The notes under the pieces: model-generated
What the model saw: the letters and a program-made list of their open reading frames with translations, nothing else
Databases searched by the model: none
Told to the model about the DNA's origin: nothing
Program-made: the position numbers and the translations under genes
Shown here: piece by piece, positions 12,236 to 23,244 of the stretch
Layout: the number at the start of each line of letters is the position of its first letter
How positions within the stretch are numbered: the stretch's first letter is position 1
Assembly: GCA_003254925.1 (NCBI GenBank)
Contig: QANZ01020236.1
Coordinates: forward strand, 62,001-126,000
Direction of reading: 5' to 3'
Length of the DNA stretch: 64,000 bases
Source: Chamaecrista fasciculata
Lineage: Eukaryota; Streptophyta; Magnoliopsida; Fabales; Fabaceae

Positions 12236-12649
12236 TATTTATTTTTGGGTAACTTTATAATTATAAGGGTTTTCTAGGGTGCCTAATACCTTCCCTAGAA
12301 ATCAAACCAGTTGTTTTCTAAATTGCCTTATACGCCATTTTTTTCAATATTTTTCGAAAATTATTTTTTCCAATTTTTTTATAAAATTTGGTGGCGACTC
12401 CTTTTTTTAGTCATTAAAGACATTCTCCGCAATGTTGGGCGTGACATGGTTCCTTATATGCTTGCTATGAGATTCCTTCAATCACAAGTTTCAATTACAT
12501 TTTCTCTCTTCAATGATTGGTTATGCAAAAAAGTGTCTTTAATACTCTCTCTCTATTATGATTGGTCATGCAAAACAAATTTGCCACGTGTCATATTTTT
12601 ATTGAGGAACCTTATAACAAAGATATAAGGAATTGTGTGTAAGTCTTAC
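12236..12649 (+). repeat. dispersed repeat C, second copy, right part and flank
   Basis: 12236-12450 is the direct counterpart of about 3610-3870 and the inverted partner of 8620-8860 ('ttggtggcgactcct', 'cattaaagacattctccgc', 'gggcgtgaca'). The following 200 bases are AT-rich with imperfect internal repeats ('tctctctt.aatgattgg' against 'ctctattatgattgg') and no gene. Confidence 0.65.
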
Positions 12650-13548
12650 TTATTTAACAATTGTGAACAACATATTTTGTTCTTGCCTTTTTGCAAATAA
12701 ATAAAATTTTTGGGCCATTTTTATAATAAAATAAAATTTTGGGGATTTAAAAGAAAACTAATAATTCAAGTTGATAAAGTAATTAAATTTAAACAAAAGA
12801 TCCCAAGACAGAAAGGCCAAGAAATAAGTATGGAGAATCCTTTTTTAAAAAAATTAAAATAAAATAAATAATAAAAATAATTAATTAAAAAATAAAAATA
12901 AAAATAAATAAATAATTAAAATAAATAAAAAAAATTAAAAAAAAAATTAAAAAAGATAGCAATTGAGAGTTCAATCTAGAGTAGGATTCTACAGATAATC
13001 AAATCAAATCTTTTCAAAAATCTTATAATCTTACTTCAATTTTAAGTAAAATAAGAGTTTTAGAGAGTTAAGTCACTTTTTAAAAATAAAATCTAAATTT
13101 TAAATAAAATATTTGATTATCTTAGATCTCCATTCTTCATCTATAAATAGAGGGTCTGGGGGATCACCAATGGGGATCATAGAACTCTCCTCTAAATCAA
13201 TGAATCTCTGAATTTCTCAAGGTATTTTCTCCCTCATCTCTATAGGTTCTAAATCTCTTTCCCCTTTTCTCTTCTTCATCTTTATCTCAATCTTTGGGTA
13301 GATTCTTATTTCTTCATAGGATTAAATTGTAAACCTTCTTCCATATTTTAGGGCTTTTCTGAAATTCTGTCCTTTTGTCAATATTTCAAAAATTATACTT
13401 TGACCTCTGGAAACTTTTTTTGGTTATAGTTTTAGTCCCTGGATATTATCTGTCCAGGGACCTATTAGTAAATTGTTGAAACAATTAGGGCCAATATGTC
13501 ATTTTTGCCAAAATGTTGTATTCACTCTCCCACCCTTGCTACTTGTGA
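12650..13548 (+). repeat. direct repeat A, right copy, with intact TATA box
   Basis: Counterpart of 940-1860 in the same orientation. It retains TATAAATA at 13142-13149, followed by 'gagggtctgggggatcacca' and a pyrimidine-rich stretch. Position and promoter content suggest an LTR or LTR-derived sequence, with its partner 11.7 kb upstream. Its right end is replaced by the next repeat, which starts TGTGACGGCCCG. Confidence 0.5.
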
Positions 13549-13930
13549 CGGCCCGTAATTTCCCCATGTAAATTATGTAAATCTTCACCTTTTTACTATG
13601 AGTAATTTGGTAGGAGATAGGGTTTCTAGATGATCAATTTGGTCCGTTGGATTGAATTGATCTTAGTCATTCATTTGGTTGGTGTGGTAGGTGGAATAGT
13701 AGTGCATCTCCACCGTCCATAGAGTTGCAATTGTAGAGAGAAGTTGTAGAGAGAGAGTGAGGCATTTTTATTGAAGAGCATTTCCAAGTTTCTTCATATA
13801 TTGTGTTCTTTCTTCTTCTCTTCTCTTCTCTTAATTAGTGAGCTTGAGTGAGGATGACTAGTACTTGGAGACGAAAGTGCTAGGCCGCACGGTTTTGGAA
13901 GTTTTGAAAATCTAAGCCCGTGACATACTG
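13549..13930 (+). mobile_element. probable LTR fragment beginning TGTGACGGCCCG
   Basis: The segment begins TGTGACGGCCCGTAA, a typical plant LTR start, carries purine-rich AGAGAG sequence and a pyrimidine tract (about 13815-13835), and is cut off by the LTR starting at 13931. Its continuation may be 16126-16359, which ends TTCTTCACA just before a second primer-binding-site match at 16360-16371. This reconstruction as an outer LTR interrupted by an inner one is inference. Confidence 0.45.
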
Positions 13931-16111
13931 TGTAACATCCCATTGTTAAAAGGGACTAAATCATAAAATTTAGAAGTTGTTACAAAACAAGTGAAATAAT
14001 TTGTAAGTATACACATGATAACATGGGTTAAAATGAATTAAATAGGAGTATTGTGGGAGGAAAAGAAGCTTTTAAGGGGTGTTTAATTATTAATTAGAAA
14101 GTATTGGGGGAAGATTCATAATTTTAACATTTGTTATAAATAATATATATAAGAAAGAGAGAGAGAGAGAGAGACAAATGGGGTAGAAAGGAAAGAAAGA
14201 AAAAGAAGGAAGAGAGAAGAGAGGGAGGCCGAGAAGAGGAAAGGAAAGACCGGCCACCATCTTCACCCGCCGTCGACGGCTTCCCTCCGCCGTTCAGAAG
14301 TCGCCGGCGTCCCCGTTTAGGTATGATGCTTTTTCCCCTCCATCTTGACAATTCTTCATTCTTTCTTCTCAAATGGTGTTTTCTGATTTTCTTGTTAGGT
14401 TAGAGTTTTGAATGTGTGTTTTTGAGAAATAATGATGTTTTGATGAGATTGATAAATGGGTTTTGTTCTTCAAGTGCCAATTGATGAGTTTGTGAAGAAT
14501 TTTTTATTGGAAAACCAACTTGGAATGAATTTTTGAGTGTTATGAGAGTCATTTTGATGTTGTTTGATGTTTATATGTTGAGTTGTGGAGTTGGAAAACA
14601 TGGTTTTGAAGTTCAAAGATGATTTTCAGATTTTGGGGCGAAACAAGCTGTTTTTGCATAATATACTGTGAAGATTGGAGGATATCTCCTTATCCGGTGG
14701 TCCGATCGTCATGATCTACCACTCGTTTTGAAGCTTATAAAGAGAGGAATCCATCCATTGCTTTATTTTGAAGACTTGACGTCTGGATGGAGGGAAATTG
14801 GGCCACGAATAGTGACGCCCTAAGTGAGGAAAGTGCAGAATTTTCTAACTGTGTTTTGTTTCCATTTCGTTTTGAGGACTTCTTTGAGAGTTGTTTCCTT
14901 AAAAGAAGGGAATTATTTGAGGGTTGAAAGATGGTGGAATGATGAAGTTTCATTTTCATCCTCAATCTTTGTGTATTGGGGGAAAATGTTGGATACTTTG
15001 TTAGAGTGTAATGTTTAAAACTTTGATTTGGGAATTTGAACTCTATTACTCTTGGGAGTGATAGGCCTTTGTTTGTGTTATGGGCATAACCAAACTGATT
15101 TGAGTTGTGGAATTTGCTTGCTTAAACTTCAATTGTGAAAATGTGATGAGTATTACATTGACGTACTTGTGACTCTTGAATGAGAAGTAGTTTGATGGTA
15201 TGGATTATACTTGTGTATTGTTGGTGTAATTTGGTAAATGTTTTCCGTGAGCATAAGTATTGAAGATAAGTGATTGTTGGTGTAATTTGTTAATTATGAG
15301 AATAAGAGAATTGTGCTACTTCTCTTTATTTGTGGAATTGACATTGAGGAAATGGATTGAATTGTTAAAATGTGGATTGCACAATATAAATGTGCTTGAT
15401 ATTATTTTGGGGGTATAAGGGTCCGGGTGGTGGCCAATATTTTTTGGGGAATAAGGGGTCGGGAGGTGGCCAACATTATTTTGGGGATATAAGGGTCCGG
15501 GTGGTGGGCAGATGGACTTGTTATCGAGTATGGAGTTAATCAGGGTGCTGAAGGACTTAAACACGGTTACTTGCTCTGTTGTTTGCCTTATTTTGATGTT
15601 TTAGTTAATACTTGTTCGTGAATGTAAATGCTATATCTGCTTATGCTATGTGTATGTTATCATTTGTGTTTTGTTGAGATGTTGGAATTTTTTATTTGTC
15701 TTATGGATTGTGGTTAAGTGGGATCTCGTATCCTACTGAGAATTCCCCCGAATTCTCACTCCTACTCTCCCCTCAAATTTGTGTTGCAGGATAGATAGAA
15801 GAGTACTGAGCAAAGGGCCTCGTGTGGTTTTTCTTGAAGGATTCTTATCTACTGTGGGAATTCTTATTTAGTGTAGGTTTATAGTAGTGTGTTTTTTTTT
15901 GGTTTTCTTAGCTCTTACCATCTATTTTGGGCCCTGAGTGGTTGCTCTGAGCCTAAGCCTCATGTATATCTAGTTAGCTTTTAGTTTTCTAGCTCGAGTT
16001 GTAGAATTGTAGAGCAAGATTTTTATTGCTCGCTTTTTCGTTTTAGGCCATGTGACTTGGGTTCTTACTTACATTATAAGTTTAGGCTTTAATTTAATTA
16101 GGGACGTTACA
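13931..16111 (+). mobile_element. 5' LTR of an LTR retrotransposon, about 2.18 kb
   Basis: It starts TGTAACATCCC and ends GGGACGTTACA, so the ends form the usual short inverted TGTAAC..GTTACA. It is followed two bases later by a primer-binding site complementary to initiator tRNA-Met. The end pattern and primer site fit a Ty3/gypsy chromovirus. Inside are a GC-rich segment with a putative splice-donor context (about 14240-14325) and three tandem ~50-bp repeats (about 15403-15511). No gag or pol follows: the internal region stops after a few hundred bases, so the element is truncated. Confidence 0.75.
15403..15511. repeat. three tandem ~50-bp repeats inside the LTR
   Basis: Three near copies share 'ttttggggatataagggtc' and 'gggtggtggcca' words. 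The second copy carries several substitutions. It is a local expansion inside the U5 or U3 part of the LTR. Confidence 0.8.
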
Positions 16112-16113
16112 TT

Positions 16114-16125
16114 TGGTATCAGAGC
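16114..16125 (+). other. retrotransposon primer-binding site (initiator tRNA-Met type)
   Basis: TGGTATCAGAGC lies two bases after the LTR end. This is the standard complement of the 3' end of plant initiator tRNA-Met used to prime minus-strand synthesis. Confidence 0.85.
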
Positions 16126-16359
16126 TAGTTTGAATGAGTTCATCTGTAGAGGGGGTTCTCATAGTATGACCTGTGACGAAAGTGACGAAGTATTGGCTCT
16201 TACCCCTTGCGGGCCTTGAGTTGTGTTGGCCTTGGTGGAGACACAGGCCGTAAAACTAGTGTCTGAGATACGCTGGGCGGTCACTACTAGGTAAGCGGGG
16301 TCCGGCGCCTGGTGGGACAGAGATTCCCCAACTTGGTGAGGATGGGTTTCTTCACAAGT

Positions 16360-16371
16360 TGGTATCAGAGC
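16360..16371 (+). other. second primer-binding-site match
   Basis: TGGTATCAGAGC again, after 'gggtttcttcacaag'. It may belong to an outer, older element whose LTR starts near 13549, or be a duplication of the first site. Only 246 bases separate the two sites. Confidence 0.65.
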
Positions 16372-17132
16372 TAATTGACTGCACCCGTCGCTAGGTGGTC
16401 AAAAATACCGGAAATAATGCACTATAGTGGTGCAATCCGAGTCGATCTCTCGAGGAACTCTTGTGCAAAGTTTAATTACAAACGATACCAAGTTATCACT
16501 AGTTGGGAGAAAGCAACAGAAATTTATTCTTTGAGTGGTTGTCTATGACCTAAAACAATAATTAAATAAAGCAATAATATTTTTGGGTTTTTGATTGAAA
16601 GACCGAATTGAAATGCAACAATAATAAATTAACGATTAACTGAGTTGAAAGAGTACCCGACAGAGCAATTGGATTAAACAATCATCACTAATAAGGATAA
16701 ACGGAGCATCTCACACTAATCATCCTAAGGTAGCCACTAATAACTTAATGACCTAGGTTAACAATATTATCATGAAAAACCTTAAACAAGATAAGTCATA
16801 ACAAGAGTTGAGAACCTTCATTCAATTGATGATAAAGAAGATCAAGAAACATAATCTTTATAACAAATACCATTGTCAAAGCTATACATCTATAATTATA
16901 ACCAAACTAGTGTAAACTCAAGGGTTACAATCAAGATATAATTAAACAATAAAACCAAGTTCCTAATCAAGAATCAGAATACCAAATAGTTCTCAGGTTC
17001 AACTAGAATTCAAGAACAATAAAGTAAATCCTAATTCTAGTGTGAGAAAAACTCCCTAAATATGAAACCCTAGTTCATGCTTTGCTCCAATGCTCTTCCG
17101 GGTATGAGTGTTTAGCCGCTCATGGTTGACAG
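16372..17132. other. retroelement-derived non-coding sequence
   Basis: No gene. The segment is the left flank of the second solo LTR; its continuation resumes after 19444. Words such as 'gtcgatctctcgaggaactc' and 'ttgttcttgaattctagttg' (minus sense) look like LTR or leader sequence of another retroelement, but I cannot name the family. Confidence 0.45.
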
Positions 17133-19439
17133 TGATGGAGATTGTGCCCTAGGGCCAATTATTTTATAAATATGTTTAGAACATATTGATTAATTTATAG
17201 AGATAAATTAATGGTTATCATATTATTAGCATGTTTACTATGATAACAGTCCGTGATTAATTATGGAATAATTAATCTAAACTGTCCCTGGTCGCTCATT
17301 CAAGTGGGAACTTGAAATGAACCAAGACTGGCATGACCTCGGTGCATAGAGATGCATGCACTAGATGCTAGAACGGGTGTCGTGGTGCAATTGTGTAAAG
17401 GGTTACAAATTGCTGGACCGACCCGGAGAGTCCTGCATGGGTTTTAGTCATTAGCTAGTCTCTCCTGTACACCTGTCACGATGCCCTTAGACCTCAAGTT
17501 TTCATCATTCTGGCGTTGTAGTTGTCAAACTTTGGCCTAGTCTAACGTTACCCGTAGCAGGGTAGCCATAAGGGCTAGGTACGGGTTTGGTTGATTGCCG
17601 TGCTGAGGAATATGGTTGACCAAGATGGAATTTTGTCCCTCATAAAGATGGGAGATATTTAACTGGGCCCCTCGATGAGTCTGTCCAAGGAATGTGTGGC
17701 CACACTAAATGGGACTTACTCAAGGAATCGAGAAAGTTGAGGTTTGGATTATGGATGACCCTCCCGTGCCTAATCCATGACCAAAATATCGTAGGGCAAT
17801 AGGGATCAAGACAAGGTGATACTAAGGTTAAGTCGTTTCGGCGATAAACGATAACTCACGTGTTTTGGGTAGTCGTGATGGCTTGCTAGAGTCCGCTCTC
17901 GACTTGTAAGTCATAGAGATGACTTGCTGCCAACTTCACGTGGGGCCTGCTGGGTCACACACGAGCAGGATCAAGATGCCACATTGGGACACGAATTAGG
18001 GTTAATTCGTGGGTCACATAGGTGACACCGTTTAAGACATAATTGACTGTCTTGGGACATGAAATATTGTCTTAAATAAATATCTATAGATATGATATTT
18101 AAATTTGTGGGACAAGTTTAAATATATATATATATTAATTGTTAAATAGATAATGTGATTAGTCTATTCACAATTATGTTCCTATTTATAATATTAGGAA
18201 TAATAAATTGGATAAGGTTCCTAAAAGTTAGGAAATTATTGATTTATTAAATTCACTAATATTAGGATAATAGGGTTGAGGTTGGCGCCTCATATAGACC
18301 TATTTTAATTAATAAAATTGTTTTATTAATTAAAGTCATGGCTTGAAATTTGAAATTCAAATAGATTTGATCTAGATTTCAAATGATTTAATTAAATATA
18401 TTAAGGTAATATTTTAATTCAATAATTATAGGGGGAGTCGAATTCTAGGAATTCAAATTGGGTTTAAATATTAGTGTAATATTTTAATTCAATAAAGACT
18501 AGAATTCAAAATTCAAAAGATTGACTTAAAGATATTATAGTAATATCTTAATTCAATATTGTTGGAAATAACAAGTTAGTTATAACTTCCTAAAAGTTAG
18601 GATTGTTATTTTGATTTATTAAATTCCAACAAATTTGAATATGGGGATGGCGCATGACTAGGGTATCTTTTGGAAGATTTGATCTTCCAATTTGATTCTC
18701 CAAGATTGCATTTGAATTCAAATTGAGATATTAAGGTAATATTTTAATTAGGAATTCAAGTCCTAAAATTGTGATATTATTGTAATCTCATAATTTTATA
18801 ATTTGATAATCCTATAATTTAGGGATTCCCTAATTATAATTATCAGAATCCCCAAACCCTATAAAAGAGAGGCATAAGTCGAAATTCATAAGAGTCTCTT
18901 GCACACTAGGGAATTCGACTTTGGCCTAGCTAATCACAAGAGCAAAATTCGATTTTGAGTCTTGGTGAGGAGAGAGAAAACGCAACCTCGTTTTTCTTAA
19001 GAGAGAGAAAGTGGCGCACAAACCAAAAAGGAGTTTTAGGGTTTGTGTGACAAGGTTGTGAGATCAAGAATTGGATTCTTGATCATAGGCGCCATCTTGC
19101 TCTTGGGAATTCAAGAATAGTTCTTGAATTGAAGAACACCGTAGATAAAGGTCCCTGGTTCACTTAGAGAAGTGAAGGAGGCTAGCACCTAGGCATCTCC
19201 AAAACTGTTCGTGTGGATCACCGGCGGAGGGAGCACACTTGGAGTGGACTCCTCAGCATCGTAGACACAAAAGTCGCCGATTGATTTGGGTAAATCTCTA
19301 ATCCTTTTACTGACACAGATCCATATAGCGGATCCTTGGGAAAGAAATCACTGTGCGCCTGTTTATTTTGTTATGCGTTTTAAATTTTTTAAATTTATAC
19401 CTGTTTCCGCTGCGTGGCGCGCCCCGTGATTTCCCAACA
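17133..19439 (+). mobile_element. solo LTR, about 2.31 kb, with perfect 5-bp target duplication
   Basis: It starts TGATGGAGATTGTGCCC and ends GATTTCCCAACA, flanked by the direct 5-bp duplication GACAG (17128-17132 and 19440-19444). Colinear with the solo LTR at 9657-11694 over its whole length, in the same orientation, so the two are members of one family. A likely transcription start region is around 18860-18950 (the plus strand carries 'cctataaaagagaggc' at about 18857). No internal retrotransposon sequence is left. Confidence 0.92.
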
Positions 19440-19444
19440 GACAG

Positions 19445-20640
19445 ATGAACAACTTCACATTTGGCTGCCATGATCCCAAGAAAAGCTTCACAAGATGATG
19501 AAAATCGCTAACCGAGATGTGGAATATGTAAAACTCTCTCTCAAGTGGTGTGTAGCCTCCAAATGACCTAAAAACGTCTCCTATATATTATTTTCGGCTT
19601 ATTCCAAGGGAATCTAGGTCTGAATCATCCAAATCGGGCTTGGGTCTGCTTAATTATAAATTATCGCAAACCCGCCGCGGACCCGCCGCGGCTGTGCATG
19701 GCGCGCGGAGGTTCCGGCGGCGGTTTTTCCAGAGAGACCTGTCACGGCTATGCATGGCAGCGGTTCCGGCGGCGGTTTCTCTAGACTTCTGATTCTTCTC
19801 GGTTTGGTCCATGACTCGTCTCCAAGCATCCTTAAGCCTTCCTTGAGGTATTTCAACACTTTGGACTTCATCAAAACCTATCAAGAACATCGAGAAACTA
19901 AGTGAATTCTCAGGATAAAGAGGATCAATCAAATAATAAAGATTAAACCCGAGAAAACCACACAATTACTCACAAAATAGTCCAAATAATGTCAAACCTC
20001 AAGGCATCATATATTTCATCATAAAAGGACATAAAGGCATGGAAATGAATCCCAAATGAATATAAAATGCCCTAAAATGTAACTAAAATATATGATGAAA
20101 TATGGTCAGATCAAACTCCCCCACACTTTAATCTTTGTACTCCTGGGCAAAGCTGTCAAGAAAGAGTAGAAAACAAGGATGCAAAAGAATTAAAAGAGTA
20201 TCAATCTCACTCAACACATGCCTGAAGAAAACAAAAGCAACTTAGATCATGAGACAATCAATCAACTGAGCATGCCAAGCAACCTAAGAATCTCCAATAG
20301 ACCAATCCAAAAGTGTATCACTCACTCACATAGCAGGGAAAATTTTACTCTCAAATCCTTGAAACGAGCCTCTACCATAGGCTTGAAATAACTCTACAAT
20401 CTCCACTATAAATGTAATGATTTAAAAACTCAAGAGGACTTTAGATGGTTGTAATGTTGGAAAAGGCTAAAAGATGGAAAAATTTAAAAAGAGAAAAAGA
20501 TTGGAATAGAGGGAAAATGGTAGCAAATGAGAACAAAAGAAAAATTAAACTACATACTAGTCAATGAACTCCAAAATTAGCATAAAAAACCTACCACTCC
20601 TTACGAACTCCAATCCTCAACCAACCAAAAATTGCACAAG
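19445..20640. other. retroelement-derived flank with a GC-rich duplicated segment
   Basis: Continuation of the sequence interrupted at 17132. At 19675-19790 two adjacent GC-rich repeats occur ('ggctgtgcatggc' and 'ggctatgcatggc', each followed by 'ggttccggcggcggtttt' or a near copy). The later part contains 'caaactcccccacactttaa', a motif that I associate with gypsy-type LTR or untranslated regions. The open frames across the GC-rich repeats have no recognisable domain. A poly-T run with one N follows at 20641-20658. Confidence 0.5.
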
Positions 20641-20658
20641 TTTTTTTTTTTTTTTTTN

Positions 20659-22211
20659 TAGAACTTAAAGAATGTAAATTAAAATTTCAAAGATATTAAC
20701 TCATATATCTTCAAGATTTTTTTTTTTTGTTTAACAAATCTAGAAATTAATTTATATATGGTCAAATTCTCAAATTGGTTTAAATCTAGTGGGAACGGAC
20801 ACTATTTGGAGACTGAGAAATGAAACATTCTGCACGCGACATCAGGTCTCCCCAATGAAGGCTTAAGATGATTCTCTGCAAAAGAAATATCTCTTGAACT
20901 ATCTTTAATAATGTTTCTTATTTGGTTTGCTCTAATATAGTGGATATTGATAATATCCGTAGTTTAATAGCTTCTTCTAATAATAGTTCGAGTAGGGAGG
21001 ATGTTGGCCCCTTGTTCATGGGGTCCCAACATCCTACATTTCCTATGTAACAGTTTTCTGTTTCGTTGCCCTACTGTCGGGGCTCATTGTTTTTTAACGT
21101 TTTAATGATATTACTAAAAAAAAAGTTCATTTTGATCCTAAATGTTTGAAAAGTTTCATTTTAGTCCTAAATGTTGTTATTTAGTTTCGTTTTGGTCTCA
21201 GACTATTGAATATGATTATATCTCTATCTATTCAAGTTCAAATGAGACAAATCCATAGTTATGTGTTACTTCTAATGAGTACTTTCTCTATCTAGTTGGA
21301 ACTGTCAGCAAACGAGGTCAAATCAAGTCTTCAAAGTGAGTCGCTCGTTTCATGGTTAAACAAATGAAGTTGGTCTTATCTCTCATTTCAAGTCTGAATG
21401 TAACGATTTTATAGATAAAGGTTACTCTTAATGAGTTCTATTTCTACCTAGTTGGAACCAAAAAAATAAAAAATTATGAAAAAATGATCTCATTAAGAGT
21501 AATTCATAACTCCAAAATCATCGAACTCGGACTTAAAATGAAAGAGATATAAATAACTCATTTGTTTGACTGTGAAACTAGTTGTCCACTTTTGGGACCC
21601 TATTTAACATTTATTATTGATGACCCCATCTAGATAGAGAAAGTACTCGTCAAAAGCAACATGTAGCTTTAAACTCGTCACATTCGAACTTGAAATGAAA
21701 GAAATATAATTATATTCAGTAATTTGGGACCAAAATGAAACTACATTATAATATTTAGGAATAATATAAAACTTTTCAAATATTTAAGACCAAAATAAAC
21801 TTTAATACATACATTCAAGATCAATTTGAGTATTCCACCTTTATTTATTAACTCTTGATGTTACCATATCTTCTTTCCCTTTTTTGACTATCTTACTTGT
21901 AACCTAAAATTTGGTCACTATAAATACTCAACGGCGACGATAATCTACTGCTGCCACAGCCTCCGCTTCCGGGATTGGCAAAAATGGTTGATTTGTCGTC
22001 GTTGACATGAGGACTGAAACACACCCTTTTGGTTCTTCTTGACATTGATGACAAACCCAATTGTTTTTCAGGTTTGGGTTTTTCTTATAGGTAGGAGGAG
22101 AGAGAGAAACAGAGGAAGAGAGAGGAACTGAGGAAGAAATTGTTTTTCAAGTTGTAGCACATAAATCTACCACCCGTTTCACTCCTGCAGAAGAAATTGC
22201 AGCCTATAAGC
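20659..22211 (+). pseudogene. chimeric duplication of josephin-like gene promoter, inverted 5' end, and TRM7 exon piece
   Basis: Three blocks are joined. (1) 20659 to about 21928 copies 33868-35112, the upstream region and TATA box of the josephin-like gene, in direct orientation, with the foldback element included. (2) About 21927-22134 is the reverse complement of about 35139-35355, that is the 5'UTR, start codon and first ~40 codons of that gene, inverted. (3) 22156-22211 is identical over 56 bases to 43519-43574, covering 29 bases of TRM7 exon 3 and 27 bases of intron 2. The source of block 3 is genomic DNA, since intron is included. The join between blocks 1 and 2 has short homology (CTCAAC). 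The locus cannot encode either protein. Confidence 0.88.
21117..21840. mobile_element. foldback-type element, copy 1
   Basis: The two halves are reverse complements: 'aagttcattttgatcctaaatg' at the left against 'ttcaagatcaatttgagta' at the right, and 'gagtactttctctatctag' against 'ctagatagagaaagtactc'. Arms are about 300 bp. It was duplicated together with the promoter block, since the same element sits at 34262-35048. Confidence 0.75.
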
Positions 22212-23236
22212 ATTGTTTTAGCTAATAGGTTTTTGCTTTAGTTTTTGACACAAAGCTTGAGAAAAAGCTCCATTGTTTTAGCTAATAGGCTGTAAAAGCA
22301 TTTATTAGGTTTTGAGGATAGAATTAGGGTGTAAAATTCATTAGTACATTAAACATAAAAGATTTGTAAAAGCATTTTTTTTCGACTTTAAATTTGACAT
22401 CAAATTTTAATTTTGTCTTCATTTTATTTTGTTGTTAATTTTCGTCTCCCAACATTTCACATCTTGATTAATTTTATCATGTGATTAATTTCTTTTAATA
22501 AATTAACAACAAAATTTATTAAGTGTTTCAATCTGAGTTAGAATTTAAATTTATTTTTATATTAATTTTACATTACATGTCATTAGTTACACGTAGAATT
22601 TGTCGTTAATATTTAGTTAAAGTAAAAATAAATAATAAAATTAATCAAAATATAAAACTTGGGAATAAGATTGACAATAAAAAAATATTGAAGACAAAAT
22701 TAAAAATTAATGTGAAATTTTTTTTAAAAAAAATGGTGCGTTTGCCAAAAGATTTTATATAAATCTAATCCTTTAATTAAGCCCTTAGCTTGGCCATAAA
22801 AATTCAGCAGATATGTGAGGAAGATTTTCAATAGTGTATCCCAAATTTCTATGATAAATTATAGTAATTTATCGACGTATGCCTAATTAGTGTTAACATA
22901 AATACTTATGTGAAAATTAACTAGAATCGTTTATGCTATGATTAAATTAAAAAAGACATTGATTTGAGGTCGTTGTTGAAATTAGGTTGATTGTTTTAAT
23001 TTTTGCATGCTACAATATAAAACATTAAATAATGCATTGGAGATTGTGTCCGGTTTTAGCTTCCCTTACCTTATGGCACAAGATAGAAGACAAAACTTTC
23101 CCATATAATTAATGAAGTCAAATTAATATATTAATCTTCTTAAATATATTGTTATTATCAACTAGCTAGGCTTTCGTAAACAAAAACAACTTGAAGTTTC
23201 TTTTCACTTGGATACGTAACATAATTGGTGGACATC
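22212..23236. other. AT-rich intergenic sequence
   Basis: No gene recognised. The 19-base word CATTGTTTTAGCTAATAGG occurs twice just after the chimeric locus (22212 and about 22271), suggesting one more short duplication at the junction. The rest is AT-rich with no element ends that I can define. Confidence 0.5.
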
Positions 23237-23244
23237 CTCCCCAA

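Noticed and set aside
19650-19965. Overlapping GC-rich open frames of 74 and 103 codons
   Set aside because: Frames are produced by a duplicated GC-rich segment inside retroelement sequence; no recognisable domain.
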